The notes: generated from the letters alone by a model not told the origin. 64,000 bases of DNA from Ceraceosorus guamensis (GCF_003144195.1 NW_020290010.1:62001-126000); one strand, 5' to 3'; numbered from the stretch's first letter, positions 9,993 through 21,376 are shown. Made by a program: numbers and translations.

Positions 9993-12900
9993 CCCTGCTG
10001 CCGCATCGATAGCGTGCGCACCACCGCTCACAGCAGGAGGCTGAAGCTGGATGCCGTCCCTGTATGGCGTATCATCCTGCTGACCCGACACTAGAGGCTG
10101 GCCGAGACCAGCCCCTTGGGGCAGTGGCTGTGGCGCTGACGTCTTTGGCGATTTGAGCCCAGCAATAGGCGCTGGACCGGATCTCCTCGACAATGACAGC
10201 CGCAAGTGCAGTCGGAGGTGGACAGGGTCGAGAGTGGTCGATGATGAGCGTGCAGATAGATGTAAGCGAGTTGGTTCGAGTGCGCGCTCTGCCAAGTTGT
10301 CTGTGCCGTCTTGAACTGCGGCCAGAAGCGCGAAGACGGTGGTCTGAGGAGACAGCGGAGCAAGGTGATGGTATCGTCAGCTAGTGCACAGATAGACCGC
10401 GCGCAGCATGCAGAAAAGCGGCCTGAGTGTGGCCATGAAGCTCGACGTTGGAGGGGAATGACTTGACTCGATCGTCCTTTATCAACGCCATAGCCTCAGA
10501 GATGTGCGTGTGCGTGTGCAGATGTTCTGCATAACCGCCATGGCTTCATTTTGATGGCCACAATCTGAATGAGGATCACGAATCACCAAACCAAATTTAG
10601 GCAAGTGTGGCGCGCAGCCACGAGTAAAGAAGAAAGCAATAAGAGTCAAGAGTGGCATGCATGGCTGACCCGGCCATGCCATCGCGCGCACGAGTCCAAT
10701 CACATTTGACTTGTGACTGCGCGGCGCACCCCCTCTGCCGGCCGGCCGGCCAGCACCATCAGCAATCGTGAATCGTGATTATATGGCCTGACCGTCGTTC
10801 CTCATTCTCGATTACCCTTACATTTCATACGATCAGCGCGCAGCCAGATCGATGTTGTACGCCCATGCAATCAAGGCAGTTTGGCAATCGTGAATCACGA
10901 GTCTCGCTCCGGCACCAGTGTACACAAAACGACCGCGCGCCCCAACCATCCATGCTGATGGCGATCATGCATCGTCAAGCCCCCCATTAAGCGCCGCTCG
11001 AACAGCGTACAGAACGCGCAAACAAACGCATAATGGCTACAATGAACGAGACAAACGAGTCTGGGCGCAGTTGCTGCTGGTAAATGTCCAGACGCCCATC
11101 TGATGACTTGGGACTGCTGTTGACGCTCGAAGAGGCGCAAAGCAAGGCGTGGTAGCACTTTGACTTTGACCTCAATTCGTGCCACTGCAGCTACGATGCT
11201 TCGATTGCGAATCGATGAGCCAGACCATCAGCAATCAGCGCGATCGTCGCACCTCGTGCAGTGATAGAGTCTGCGCTGATGCTGTGATGGATATACGCAA
11301 GCCATTCCTCCGCTTCAGAGCAGACCAGCACGTATGCGCTGTTCTTCGATGGCGGACGCCAACACTCGCGATGCAATTGAATCAATCACGAACCTTGATT
11401 CTGATTCGTCCTTCATGGCCCGCCTCGAGCTACCGGCGGCACTCGCATCATGCCAGCGTAGCCATAGCATCTGAGGCATATGACCAGCATGCATCGAAAT
11501 CTGAGCGACTCTAGCCGTGCGATGCGCCCTGCAATTGGAGTTCAAACACCAAACCCAGCATTCGAGGCAGGCAATGCCAGCATGTACAGCTGCGCGGCTC
11601 GAGCCATGCACCAACGAGGCAGCATATACGTCGTGAGTTTCACGTAGCTTCGTGACTGCACCCATGCGTCCCAGCGATCGCTCGAGCCATCTGCAATCAA
11701 CGCAGCCGACACCCATCGAGCTATCTCGGCTTGAGGTGCGACATTGACTCATCATGCCTCCCTCGTATCCATGCAAGGCTGTCTGCGGCTTTGACCCCTC
11801 TGATCGCAACCGCATTCCGCGCAGACACCACTCATCGCGAAGCATAGCTACATCCGCACACTCACCGAGAGTATGGGCCAAAGAGACTATAGTCGCGCGA
11901 TGTGCGAAATCTTCGGACCGCGCGGAAACCGACGCTTGTCGCTCCTCGACTCCCAACCAGAGTCCGATCAAAGTCGAGGTGTATTTCCTCTCCGACAGAC
12001 TGTGCGTGGAAGGATTGTGGAGCCGAAGCTAAGGCCCGAGTCGCCCACTGTGCGTCCGGCGTAGATGAGCGCGATGGTGTAAGCAGTAGGTATGTCGTGC
12101 GTACGGAAAGAAACCTTTGCGCAGCAGTGTCGAATGACCAATCGATGGTTATGCTGCTGCTGCGCCCGCTCCGCGGAAGAGCTGAGCGCTTCGTCTATTC
12201 ACGATTGGGATCGAGGAGAGTCGAGCCGAAGGAGCCAAGAGGACCGAGCCTGCTTGATCTGTCGCGCCTGGCGTGCTCTCGAGGGGTGAGAGGTTGTTTG
12301 TTGGCGACTTGCTAGGTGCGCACTCCAAAAGTCAAGGCTCCGACCCCACGGCGCCGGGCTGTGCGAATGCTCTACGTGGCGCGATTGCCGATAGACGCAG
12401 CGCATTCACGCTGTCCAGAAAGTGAGTGAGTGTGAGGTGTGCAAGTGCGAGCACCGAATAGAGGTGTAGGTGAGTGGTTGGTATCCACGAGTGCAAGGGT
12501 CGAGTTGCGATGTACTCAAACCTCGTTCATCGCTCCTGCAAGCACCCGTTCTTGTTTCACGATTGCACACCTCGAATCACGAAGTGAATCACTGCTCTAG
12601 AGGATCGTGAACAATCCACCTTTTTCCGGATGTCGACTCGCACTCTGACTGCTTCTCCTGCAAAAGCAAGATGCCGCAGGTTTGCATGCGAGCAGTGCGA
12701 GCCGCACTGCTTGGCTCTCTCTCTCGATCGCTCGATCGATGCGGTGCGTTGCGTTGCGTTGCGAAAATGCGAAGCAAGCAAATCACACATGTCTCGCCCG
12801 CTCGCTTGCGCGATGCGCACGCACGGTCAGCAGCTGAAAGGCACGGTATCCCAACCTCCGATGCTGCTGAAAGCGGTCTAAGCCCCTATGCGGTGTCGGT

Positions 12901-15372
12901 AAACGAAAGTCGTGCTCAATTCAAATGTAAATGTCAAGGACAAAAAAAAGCAGGCGCCAGCGCTGTGTTGACCCCCAAAAAAAATCAAAAAAAAAAAAAA
13001 TTAAACAAGCTGTGCATGTGCCTGCACCGGGCTACGCGACAGGAGGAGAAGAAGCCGCCGGCGTCTTTTGCTTGGCTGGCACCTTCGCCATGCTGCTGCT
13101 GGGTGCTGCTTTGCCGTGCTCCTGCTTCAGGCGAGACTCCACAGGCGTGCAAAATGCTGCGACGCGCCTTCGGCTCTTGACTCTCGATACTCACTCAAAT
13201 TGTGAGCGTCAGCCAAAAGTCGTGAATTTGACCCACAACAAGGTTGTAAGTCAAAAGTCAAGCTGCAATGAGACTACGGCCGCTTCAAGATAGAAGTCTA
13301 ATCCGCCTTACAAACGATCATTTTGCTTTTACATATGATTGCATGGACAACCACAAGCATGCTGTATACGACATGTTGCTGAGCTGGAGCAATCAGCACA
13401 AGCAACCCCGGTGCAGCACGGCTATAGAGGCTGTGCTTTTGTGGCGCTCCGCTCCGAGCCAGCGGCATCGCGGTACGTAAATGTAGCTGCATGTATATAT
13501 TCACACGTGTAACTCAAGACTGTAGCCGAGGCCCCTTCTGCTTGGGCGTACGACTCTACGAGTGTGAATCACGAGTCGGCTCTCCAGACTCCGCTCCCTT
13601 CTGGGACATGCGCACTGCCGCACTCGCGACTCTCGGTACCTCGCCTGCTTCCAGCAAGGTGCTCGACGTCCGACGACGAGCCACGAAGTGTTTCGCGAAG
13701 GACGAGTTCCGCTCATGCTTCGTCTGGTAGTATGACTCCTGCGCGGAACCATTCCTAATCTCAGCAGGCGTGACACGTCATGAGAAAAATGATCGCATCT
13801 ATAACATCGATTCGATTGTCTTGAGGAAAGCTGTACGTACGTACGGCTTCCGACTTGTCGAAACCAGCCGCGCTCGAAGAATTTGCAACTCCGACACGCA
13901 CTTTATGTCTTCTCAAGTCGCCGTAGCCTGAAATGGGCCATTTCGGCTGTCAGCATGGAGCCGGCCAGCATGAATACTTGTGCGCCGCTTCAGCTGCGCA
14001 CTCGCCGCGCGGCAACTCAGCAGGGTCCTGTGCTGTGGCTCCGAGCAACTCTCGCGACCGGCGGGCGACATGGACCCATTGAAGCTTTGCTCTCATGCCC
14101 GTGAACCAGCATCGCAATTCCGTGCACAAGCGGCTTGAGTGGAGCATGTCGTCATCTAGAAGGGCTTAATTGTGTCCGCGACGTTTGTGGATCGTGAACG
14201 GTGGAAGTTGACGGCATGTTCTCGAGTCGAGAAGGATCTGTACCCGACGATGCTTGCTCGAATCAGGAGCTAAGCTGTAGGTTGGGAAACACGCGCTCCC
14301 GCCTGACTGACAGCAGGAGTCCCTCAACACATGGGGGCGATCTGTGCCTGATCCACAAGCGCCAAGCATATTCATCGGCCAGCTGAGGCCCGGGCCTCCT
14401 CCTTCTAAAGTAACACGAGAGACAGGCAAGGCTGAGTAAGGGCTTCTTGCATCCGTACTTCCATCGAGTGATGCAGATCTACGCTTGGACGCAAGGGGTC
14501 GCCCGCTCGCTCGCTCGCTCGCTGGCGCGTGCTTGCTTCTTCGCGCGTGACGCGCCCAACGGCTCTCGCTCGAGGCATGCACCTCCGCTAAGACCCCAGT
14601 TCGAGCCTACTCACGACTGCAGTCGTTTACGACACGCTTCGCTCGCGAGACGTGACTGGGCCTATCCAACAGATGAGCTTCTCGAGCATTTGGTCTGGCC
14701 AGTGGATGGAGGGCGCGCGAGAAGGTTCATTCGCGCTTGTGCCGTACAAGCCTTACCGCCCAACGGGTTCCGGACTCGGCGTTGATGCGCTCCAGACCAA
14801 GACCGCGCAAGTGTCGCGGTTGGACAAGGGGAAGTACATAGCCTACCCGTGACCGGCAACACCTCGAGTTGGTCACGAGCACAAAAGGCGCTATCACGGT
14901 ATGCCTCGACGTTTCCGAATCGTGCATCCGGAGAGTGAGGGTCATGGTATCCGGTTGTGACCTGCGAGCGCCCGGAGGGCTCAAGACCTTACGCCTGGCG
15001 CGACGGCGGTCGTGCACGGCGTTGTCCGGCGCTTCTCAGGAGCGTCGAGGCACGAGCAAGGCGCGGACATGCTCTTTGGGCAAGACGATGCTTTGAGTCA
15101 AGAGTGGTTCACAAAGAGCCAGCCTCGTTGCTTGAGCTACCGGGGTGTAGCTCTGCGCCGCCTCGCAGACCGAAGAGCTCCAACCTGCAGGTCAACCGTT
15201 GAATCCTCCCTCCTCGAATCTGCACGCCAGACGAGTCGGTTGGCCAAGGCTTGTAAGGCGCTCAGTGCGGCACGACAACAGCAATCAGGGTGGCACGCGA
15301 GCAATCGTCAATGTACCGCAGCGATTTCATGCTTGGCAAAATGCGCAGCCGGTGCGAGTTCGTCTGGACGTC
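9993..15372. other. 5.4-kb gene-poor interval
   Basis: The largest empty stretch of the window, between two divergent genes. Long frames on both strands (for example minus 11315-11971 and plus 12671-13180) show no domain, no consistent splice sites and skewed composition, so I do not call them. It contains a GGCC run (10737-10752), an A-rich tract near 12979-13000, GCTC/GATC simple repeats (12722-12770 and 14505-14524), a GTAC repeat near 13832-13844, and many AATCACGA/TCGTGATT-type words (10577, 10766, 10886, 12556, 13566). It may hold long upstream control regions, 5' leader exons or non-coding RNA, none of which I can show. Confidence 0.5.
10763..10785. repeat. Spacer motif cluster AATCGTGAATCGTGATT
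   Basis: Two back-to-back copies of the ATCGTGA word in 17 bp, the clearest short example of the word that recurs in spacers across the window. It may be a binding site or simply a spacer repeat. Confidence 0.45.
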
Positions 15373-15378
15373 TATAAA
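15373..15378 (+). promoter_or_regulatory. TATA box for the small secreted-protein gene
   Basis: TATAAA about 203 bp before the ATG at 15581, followed by a long C/T-rich leader typical of well expressed fungal genes. Confidence 0.55.
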
Positions 15379-15580
15379 GAGGAAGTCTTGGCAATCCTTG
15401 ACCTTGTTTTCCTTCCACATCTCCTTTCCCACCTCCCACTCCATTTCGCGATTCGCTGGCACACCCGTATCCAACTCCTCCAATCGATCGACCAGTACTG
15501 TCCTTTTGCAATTTTCCCTACTCCGCAACGAAGCGCATCTCCCCTCACACCATCTACACTCGACCTCCACGACGCGCAAG

Positions 15581-16389
15581 ATGCAAGTTTCTCTCATTCG
15601 TATCGCTCTTGTAGCTTCTTTGGCTGTTGTAGCCGCAGCTATGCCGACCAACAAGGTGACCGAGCAAGGTCTTGCTGTTCGCGCACCCCTTCCAGCTGCG
15701 ATCGCCGACGCTGCGCAGGTCGCTCCTCAGGCCGGTGCTGCTCGTCGCGACAGCACTGGCTGGGAGTACAGTCACGGTGCTGACGATGACGACGACGACG
15801 ATGATGGCGATGATGGCGATGGCGACAACGTGGGTTCAAAAGTGTCTGAGCTGACCCCCAGACCCGCACTTCAACGATGCTGACGCTGTTCGTTCCCTCA
15901 CAACCAGAGCTTCACCCGAAACGGCAATGGCTACTCGCACTCGTGAGTGATCGAGCCGCGTATCGTCCTGGCGGCACGGCGTAAGGGTCCTCCGTGCTCT
16001 CAAGAGGCTCGCCGTATCCGATCCGATCATCGACATCTACAAGTCGAGATCGACCCCATTCGCCTGACGCAATCTATGACCTATTTCCCGCTTCTCGTCC
16101 TCTCCCTCTTGTCCAGTGCCACGACCACTTACACTGCCTATTCGCGTCCCCTTGCGACCAACAGCAACTCCAACCCCAACATCATCTACGATGATCAGGG
16201 TAACCGCTGTAAGTCTGCGCCTTCGTCGTTCCGCATCCCAACGAGCGTTGGAGGTAGAGACTGAATAAGCTGTGCTCTTTCCTCGTGCTCATCAAAGATC
16301 ATCGCGATGGAGCTCTGTCTATGGCTGCTACGTACTGGCCCGCTACTATCGGAGCAGGATCCGTCCTCGTCGCCGTCGTGCTGCTCTAA
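15581..16389 (+). CDS. Small secreted or surface-anchored acidic protein
   Basis: I do not recognise a family. Four exons (15581-15829, 15908-15942, 16117-16208, 16298-16389) with consistent phases give 155 residues; intron donors are GTGGGT, GTGAGT and GTAAGT. The start has a classical signal peptide (about residues 1-20, ending AAA before MP). A dibasic Arg-Arg near residue 55 could be cut by Kex2, which would release a peptide starting DSTGWEYSHG. Next comes a run of eight Asp and a further Asp/Gly tract, then NGNGYSHS, echoing the earlier WEYSHG. The C-terminus is hydrophobic (TIGAGSVLVAVVLL before the stop), like a GPI-attachment signal or a single membrane span. Without splicing the frame would end soon after the acidic tract. 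Likely a cell-surface protein or effector; function unknown. Confidence 0.68.
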
Positions 16390-16816
16390 ATGGACTGGAG
16401 CGCGCTCTAAATTAGACAACCAGCTCTCAGACGCGCTCCCGACCTTCAGAGCCTCGCCAGCCCCAGCCAGGTTCGGTCGAGTCGTACGAATTTGCGGATC
16501 ACCTGCGGCTCTCGACGAATTTTGTGCCACTGCCTTCGCCCTCTCTATCAATATCATTCCGCTTCCGCGCTGTTGCTGCTGCCCATCCTACATCGCTGCC
16601 CTTTCATCGAACCTTCTCGCCGCATCCACGTATCAGCTGTATCTTACCCATCTCCAACGACGTCATTCGTCCGCCAATCGATATCCCCATTCCATTTTCT
16701 CGTCCGGTGGAAGCCCGCTGGAAGCAGCTTTTTGACCCCCCGAGCAGCTTCAAACAAGACGCGAAGGCTTGTGACGTGCTGGTCGCCTTCTGATTCCTAT
16801 GCATTGCGATTGCTCT
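16390..16816. other. Convergent spacer
   Basis: About 430 bp between the stop codons of the small secreted-protein gene and COX20. The open frames across it continue neither gene. Nothing further is seen. Confidence 0.5.
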
Positions 16817-17480
16817 TCACCTCTGCGATGATGGTGCAGACGTCCCTCCTGCCCCGCCGCTCGTACCTGCCGCAGCAGCCCTCTTTTTGCTGAAGGCTTC
16901 TATGGCAATCTTCATCCTTTGTGCCTCTGCTGCTCTAGACCGTCTACACAGCTCCCTGGGGTAAGATGGAAAGCGCGTTTGAACGTCGTCAAGGCGAGCA
17001 CACTCTTTGGGGAGAAGAGGGAAGCTCACCAGCTGCTGATTGTGATCAAGAACCATGCTCCTATGCCCCAATTTAAGCTCCTCTTCGGGCCTGAGCAAGA
17101 TCGGCGTCGTACATGAGGGTAACATCAGCTTCGAACCGTCTAAGCGTTCTGAGCCAGCACGCTCCGTCATCCCAGTCCGAACCGCACTGCACTGCACTGC
17201 ACTGCACATTGATCGACTACTCACCCCTTCCGGCCAAAGCGCTGATTCCCCCCACACCCGCAGCTGTAGCCGTTCCCAAAAGCAGGCTCTGCTTGGCGCA
17301 ATGAACCCTTCCAGAACTCAATCGGTTTGCAGCTTGAGCAGGTCTGAAACTCTTGAGCGCTTCTCCCACACCTGCTTGTTGTTGTTGCTCAGGTTTTGAA
17401 GCTGGGAGAACGTGGGTGGGATTTCGATTAGAGGGGCCGCTGGATGTGGATGAGGACGTGGACGAGGAGGGGTCGGACAT
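16817..17480 (-). CDS. COX20: COX20, cytochrome c oxidase assembly protein
   Basis: An inner-membrane chaperone that handles newly made Cox2 during complex IV assembly. Three exons (17225-17480, 17030-17090, 16817-16955) give 151 residues with phases 1 and 2. The family core is rebuilt across the introns: a Ser/Pro/Gln-rich head; a block ending CAKQSLLLGTATAAG, which begins the first membrane span; then GRGPKRSLNWGIGAWFLITI ahead of SSW, which leads into the second span; then CRRSRAAEAQRMK. The NWxxG and W-x2-CR...RM pattern after the second span is typical of COX20/FAM36A. Both introns use GTGAG donors. The ATG at 17480 is chosen because the open frame above it has no ATG. A Gly/Ala/Ser tail follows the helical C-terminus. 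The short middle exon (61 nt) hides the gene from simple frame scanning. Confidence 0.83.
17184..17207. repeat. CACTG pentanucleotide repeat in a COX20 intron
   Basis: Four to five GCACT units in tandem lying within the first COX20 intron (17091-17224). Confidence 0.75.
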
Positions 17481-18465
17481 GCTTGAGGGGTGCTGCTGGG
17501 GCGAATGCTGCAGAGGGAGGAGGGATGACAATCACGTATGCGGATGAGCTGAGGGGGCGGGGCTTATTGTGATCCGAGATTCGATTAGCGAGATGGAATC
17601 TGAATGCGTACAGAAACTGTCCAGGCTGGAGTCACGAGTCGAAGGGCTAGTACATGTGTAGAGAGAGTGTGAAAGAGGAAGATGTCGTTGGGAGACGCAG
17701 GGTACGGAGACTCGCCGGTGAATCCCAGTCAAAACCCGTTACTCCACCTACTCGACTTTGGTGTGACTCTGTGACTCAACAAGCAATCAAATTGAGAATC
17801 GTGAGTATACCTTATCACACAGCTAGCGGCATCGATCACCGTTTGTTACAAGATCTTGTTCAGAATCAAATCAAAGTTTGATTTCAAGCTTAGTCGGCTG
17901 AATTTTGAAGTGAAGGTAGGGGTACGGCGCAGGCACGCACGCGCACGTGATCGCGAGTCAATCAAGAATTGAATGTTGAAGCTGAGTCAAGAGCCTAATT
18001 TTGATAAAGCGCAGCAGCAGCAGTCAGAGTCAGCAGCAGTCAATCAAGAATGAAGCGAGTTTGAGTCACGAGTTCGTGACATCATTCACGATTATTCATC
18101 CACCCACACAGCCACCCAAACGCTCAGCTAGATTTTTGAGTTCAGTCGCGTGACGCGTGAGTCGGGTGATTGAGTGAGAGAAGTTCCCTCGCATCCACTC
18201 ATCGAATCACAAGTCTGAGTGGTGAGTCTGATGAGTGCGACTTTGACTTATGACTGTGAATGTGATTGTGATCAAGAGCCATCCACGTTGAACACCATCA
18301 TACCCTTCGCCTTCTGGTTCGTGACTCAGTGACCCTCATCCAAGCCTTCTCTTCGAGAGCGACCTCACGCCCGATCATCATTCCTCGGCGGTCGCATCAA
18401 CTCACCCAGTCCCGCATACTCTCACCGCCTGGCCTGTCTACCGATCAGCAGCTGATCAGCGCAAC
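17481..18465. other. Divergent promoter spacer, COX20 and PY-motif gene
   Basis: About 985 bp between two divergent genes. From about 17600 to 18260 it is full of GAGTCACGAGT, ATCAAGAATTGAA and TTGAGTCACGAG-like words in both orientations. A C/T-rich leader precedes the 18466 ATG. No gene is seen. Confidence 0.55.
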
Positions 18466-19065
18466 ATGACGCTGGACACAACCAAGAAGGATGCGGATGC
18501 GCCCTCCTTGGCTGAGGGTAGCGAAGCGGGCAGCAGCAGTGCCATTGCTGCCACAAACCCAAACGGTCCAAACGCCGTTCCACCATCCTACGAGGACTCG
18601 GTAGCGGCAGGTCAACGCGATTCTGCTTCTCCTCTTCACGCCGCTCACCCAGGCTACGGTGCTTCGCCTTATCAGCCATCACACACTGCCAGGATTGTGA
18701 TACTGACGCCCAATCAAGTTCCACCTCCAACAGGAGCTATTCGAGTCGCGCACCTCGGTGGTGTGAGACCCACGCATCCGCACGCTGCCAATCCTGCCGC
18801 ACAAAGCAGCGGCAGAAGGGCCAGACCCGTGACCCGCTTCTTGGCAGCCTTGTTCTGGGCCTGGATGCTCTATCTCACCCTTTGTCTCGTGGTCGCTGCC
18901 ATCATAGAAGCTGCGGAGAGGAACAACAAGAGACATGGGAAACCGGGAAAGAGACCGGAAGGTGATCAGCCTGGATTTCCTCCGCTGCCACCGCCTGAGA
19001 CGCAACCCCCGCACCGACACTTTGAGCAGACGCTACAGGCCGTCTACAAGCAGCTCAACCTCTAG
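18466..19065 (+). CDS. Single-pass membrane protein with a PY motif
   Basis: One exon, 199 residues, ATG at 18466. The N-terminal 120 residues are Ser/Pro/Ala-rich and contain PPSY at 39-42 within AVPPSYEDSV. PPxY binds WW domains of Rsp5/Nedd4 ubiquitin ligases, and membrane proteins with this motif commonly act as ligase adaptors (family knowledge). A hydrophobic helix at about 125-147 (FLAALFWAWMLYLTLCLVVA) is flanked by Arg on the N-terminal side and by a basic Arg/Lys stretch and a Pro-rich tail on the C-terminal side. No signal peptide is seen. I do not recognise an orthologue. The role as Rsp5 adaptor or Rsp5 target is inference from the motif. Confidence 0.78.
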   Translation: MTLDTTKKDADAPSLAEGSEAGSSSAIAATNPNGPNAVPPSYEDSVAAGQRDSASPLHAAHPGYGASPYQPSHTARIVILTPNQVPPPTGAIRVAHLGGVRPTHPHAANPAAQSSGRRARPVTRFLAALFWAWMLYLTLCLVVAAIIEAAERNNKRHGKPGKRPEGDQPGFPPLPPPETQPPHRHFEQTLQAVYKQLNL

Positions 19066-20274
19066 GTGTGCGACGCAAGAACAACAAAGCGCATGCGCAC
19101 GCACGCACGCACCCGTCTCGAAAGCGACTCGAGTGACCCTCTCATCCCCGGCTTTCATCACAGATCATAATCCTTCAATGCCCCAACTCTGGACCCAACC
19201 TTCAAATTGGCAGCTACGCATCGTATATACACAACTGCTTCTTCATGCGCGCTTTCGCGAGCTGGGCTCTTCGACCTCGATCTGGGCGTTTCTCATCGAA
19301 CATGCCTTGCGCCTCATCCAACCTCCTTGTAGCCTCCAGCGCAAGACCTCTGCTGAGCCTTTCGTCTCCTTCACCCACTCACGGATCTGCCACTGCTTTG
19401 CTCATCACCAGGTGACTCTTGTTGACGTGGTCAGTCAATCACGCAGCAAGTAGAGGCGTGCGCGTCCCACATTTGGTGCTGCTCGCCTCTCCCTTAAGCC
19501 TCCCTCACCACGCACATGCGCACGCCCGAGCTGTCGTCTGTGTGGGCGCGCGCGCGCGGCCGCGGATGCTTTCGCCGCTGCAGGTCGGCGAAGGACGCAT
19601 GGAAAAGGTTGCGCTAGTCACGGTAGCGGCAGCTCTTTTAGCTTCTTCCGCGCGTGCTCAGCAACGTCTCCTGCGCCATCAGCCTTGCCTGCAGAGCGGA
19701 ACAGCTTCCGACGGATCAATCCACCTTGACGCTCGCTCCAGGCTTCGACTAGTTCACAAAATTGTATGGTCTGTTGTATGGGTCACTGACGCTCAGAGAA
19801 ATCACAATCCGAGATTAACAGAAGATCAAACAGCACGATCTTTGCGCTACCTAGTAGTAGTACTACTATATGAGCGAGAGGAATGCCTCGAGGCTCGACT
19901 CGGCTTGCTTGTATGCGGCTGTTGCTTCATTGGTCCTGCATTCAAGACTAGCTGCAGCTTTTGGCGTCGGCGTCGTTCACACCAGCAAGCAGCATCTGAC
20001 CTTCTCGGACAGATTGCCGAGCGAGCCGGTCCATCTAGCTGGACGCCATGCAGAAGCTGACTTGCCGGTGCAGCCCAGAACGTGCTCTTACTTTGTTGGC
20101 TTCGGGCTAACAGGATGAATTTTGAGCTCTGCTCGGATCTTGTTTGTACGTTTTAAGCAGACCTCTGCCATGAAAAGGCTCTGGCGACGCTAGCGTCGGA
20201 AGCTTGGCGCAAGGTTTCGACGCTAGCCTCAGCATCACACGTTCGTGGAGCCACAGACGGGAGTGAACGAGCGC
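19066..20274. other. Gene-poor spacer before the lipase gene
   Basis: About 1.2 kb. A plus frame across 19419-20060 includes a hydrophobic stretch near 19600-19660 that looks like a signal peptide, but the following residues have no protein-like pattern, so I do not call it. Also present: a CACG repeat (19099-19112), a GC alternation (19548-19562), a 14-bp perfect palindrome at 19855-19868 and another at 20185-20198. Confidence 0.5.
20185..20198. promoter_or_regulatory. Palindrome CGACGCTAGCGTCG with a half copy, upstream of the lipase
   Basis: A perfect 14-bp inverted repeat about 310 bp before the lipase ATG. TCGACGCTAGC recurs at about 20218-20228. A symmetric site plus a repeated half-site is the pattern of a dimeric regulator's operator; this reading is inference. 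Confidence 0.35.
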
Positions 20275-20281
20275 TATTAAA
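20275..20281 (+). promoter_or_regulatory. TATA-like box TATTAAA of the lipase gene
   Basis: Lies about 230 bp before the ATG at 20510 and is followed by a C/T-rich leader, the same arrangement as at the 15581 gene. Confidence 0.45.
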
Positions 20282-20509
20282 GGGCCTCACTATGAGCCAA
20301 CTGCCCCTCACTCATTCCCTTTCGCCTTCCACATTCCCAGCTTTCTCTCCGATCTCATCAGGTGTTGCTTTTACTTCTCTTTGGACCGTCTCTCAAGGCT
20401 GCTTACAGCCCGCAGGACCCTCCCGTTTATCGTCCAGCAATCCGCGGACGCTTTTCATCAAATCCCCCTTCTTTTAATTTCGTGTACGCCATCTTGTCTC
20501 TTTCGCACA

Positions 20510-21376
20510 ATGCGTTTTGCTCACATCATCCTGGCCATCGCCGCCCCGCTTGCGATCCTCGCCGCACCCGTGCTAGAAAGAGATCCGACCCCGACAACCG
20601 CTTCCGTCTCTGAACTATCGTCTTTCATCGCGCCAGCCAAATTTGCTCGAGACTCGTACTGCCCATCCGTCAAAGCCGGCTCCAAGGTGGGCGACGACGG
20701 ACAAGTGTTGTGGGCTACGGGAGACGGCAGAAAGACGCAAAGAGTCTACGTGGCTTATTCCAAATCGCAAGGAATCGTAGTCGCTCATCAAGGCACCAAC
20801 ACATCCAGCTTGTCCTCCTTGCTCAACGACGCCAACTTTATCAGGGACGATCTGGATAGCCGCTTGAGCTTCCTTGGCGCGGATGCGAGCGTCGTGGGGG
20901 GATTCCAAGACGCTTGGCTCGACACGGCGGATCAGGTGCTCTCGCAGGTCAAATCTGCCCTCTCCAAATACCCAGGCTCTCAAATCTCCATCTTTGGTCA
21001 CAGTCTCGGCGCGTCCATCGGACTTTTGGACGCAGCTTTCATCAAGCACAATCTACCATCTTCCAACGTCAAGGTGATCCTCTTTGGTCTGCCCCGTAGC
21101 GGCAACGACGAATTCGCCAGCGCCATCGATAATCTCCTACCGGGACAAAAACACGTCACTCATTATAGAGATCCTATTCCTCACTTGCCAGGAGAGACGC
21201 TGGGCTACCAAGCGCCTTCCGGAGAAGTGTGGCTGAATGAGGCAGCTACAACGGCAGTGGATTGCCCTGGACAAGAGAACGACGCTTGCTCCAACTCGGT
21301 ACACTTTTATCAGTACGATGAAGACGATCATGATGGCCCTTATTACGGCAACATCGTCATGAAGTGCGACTCGTAG
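20510..21376 (+). CDS. Secreted class 3 lipase / feruloyl-esterase-like alpha/beta hydrolase
   Basis: Single exon, 288 residues, ATG at 20510 chosen because it opens a clear signal peptide (MRFAHIILAIAAPLAILA, then AP). Hydrolyses ester bonds of triglycerides or related esters outside the cell. Visible marks of the lipase_3 fold: VVAHQGT at about 90-96 (oxyanion strand), the nucleophile elbow GHSLG at 163-167 with Ser165, HYRDPIPHLP with likely catalytic Asp221, and DDHDGPYYG with likely catalytic His274. Cys252, Cys260 and Cys286 could form disulfides. Length is normal for fungal extracellular lipases. No neighbour shares its pathway directly. A TATTAAA box and a palindrome lie upstream. Substrate class (lipid or feruloyl ester) cannot be decided from sequence. 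Confidence 0.9.
   Translation: MRFAHIILAIAAPLAILAAPVLERDPTPTTASVSELSSFIAPAKFARDSYCPSVKAGSKVGDDGQVLWATGDGRKTQRVYVAYSKSQGIVVAHQGTNTSSLSSLLNDANFIRDDLDSRLSFLGADASVVGGFQDAWLDTADQVLSQVKSALSKYPGSQISIFGHSLGASIGLLDAAFIKHNLPSSNVKVILFGLPRSGNDEFASAIDNLLPGQKHVTHYRDPIPHLPGETLGYQAPSGEVWLNEAATTAVDCPGQENDACSNSVHFYQYDEDDHDGPYYGNIVMKCDS

Noticed and set aside
11315-11971. 218-codon minus-strand frame in the large spacer
   Set aside because: No domain, no conserved pattern, and several spacer words run through it.
19600-20060. Frame starting MEKVALVTVAAALLASSARA, like a signal peptide
   Set aside because: The residues after the hydrophobic run have no protein character and I found no splice that improves them.
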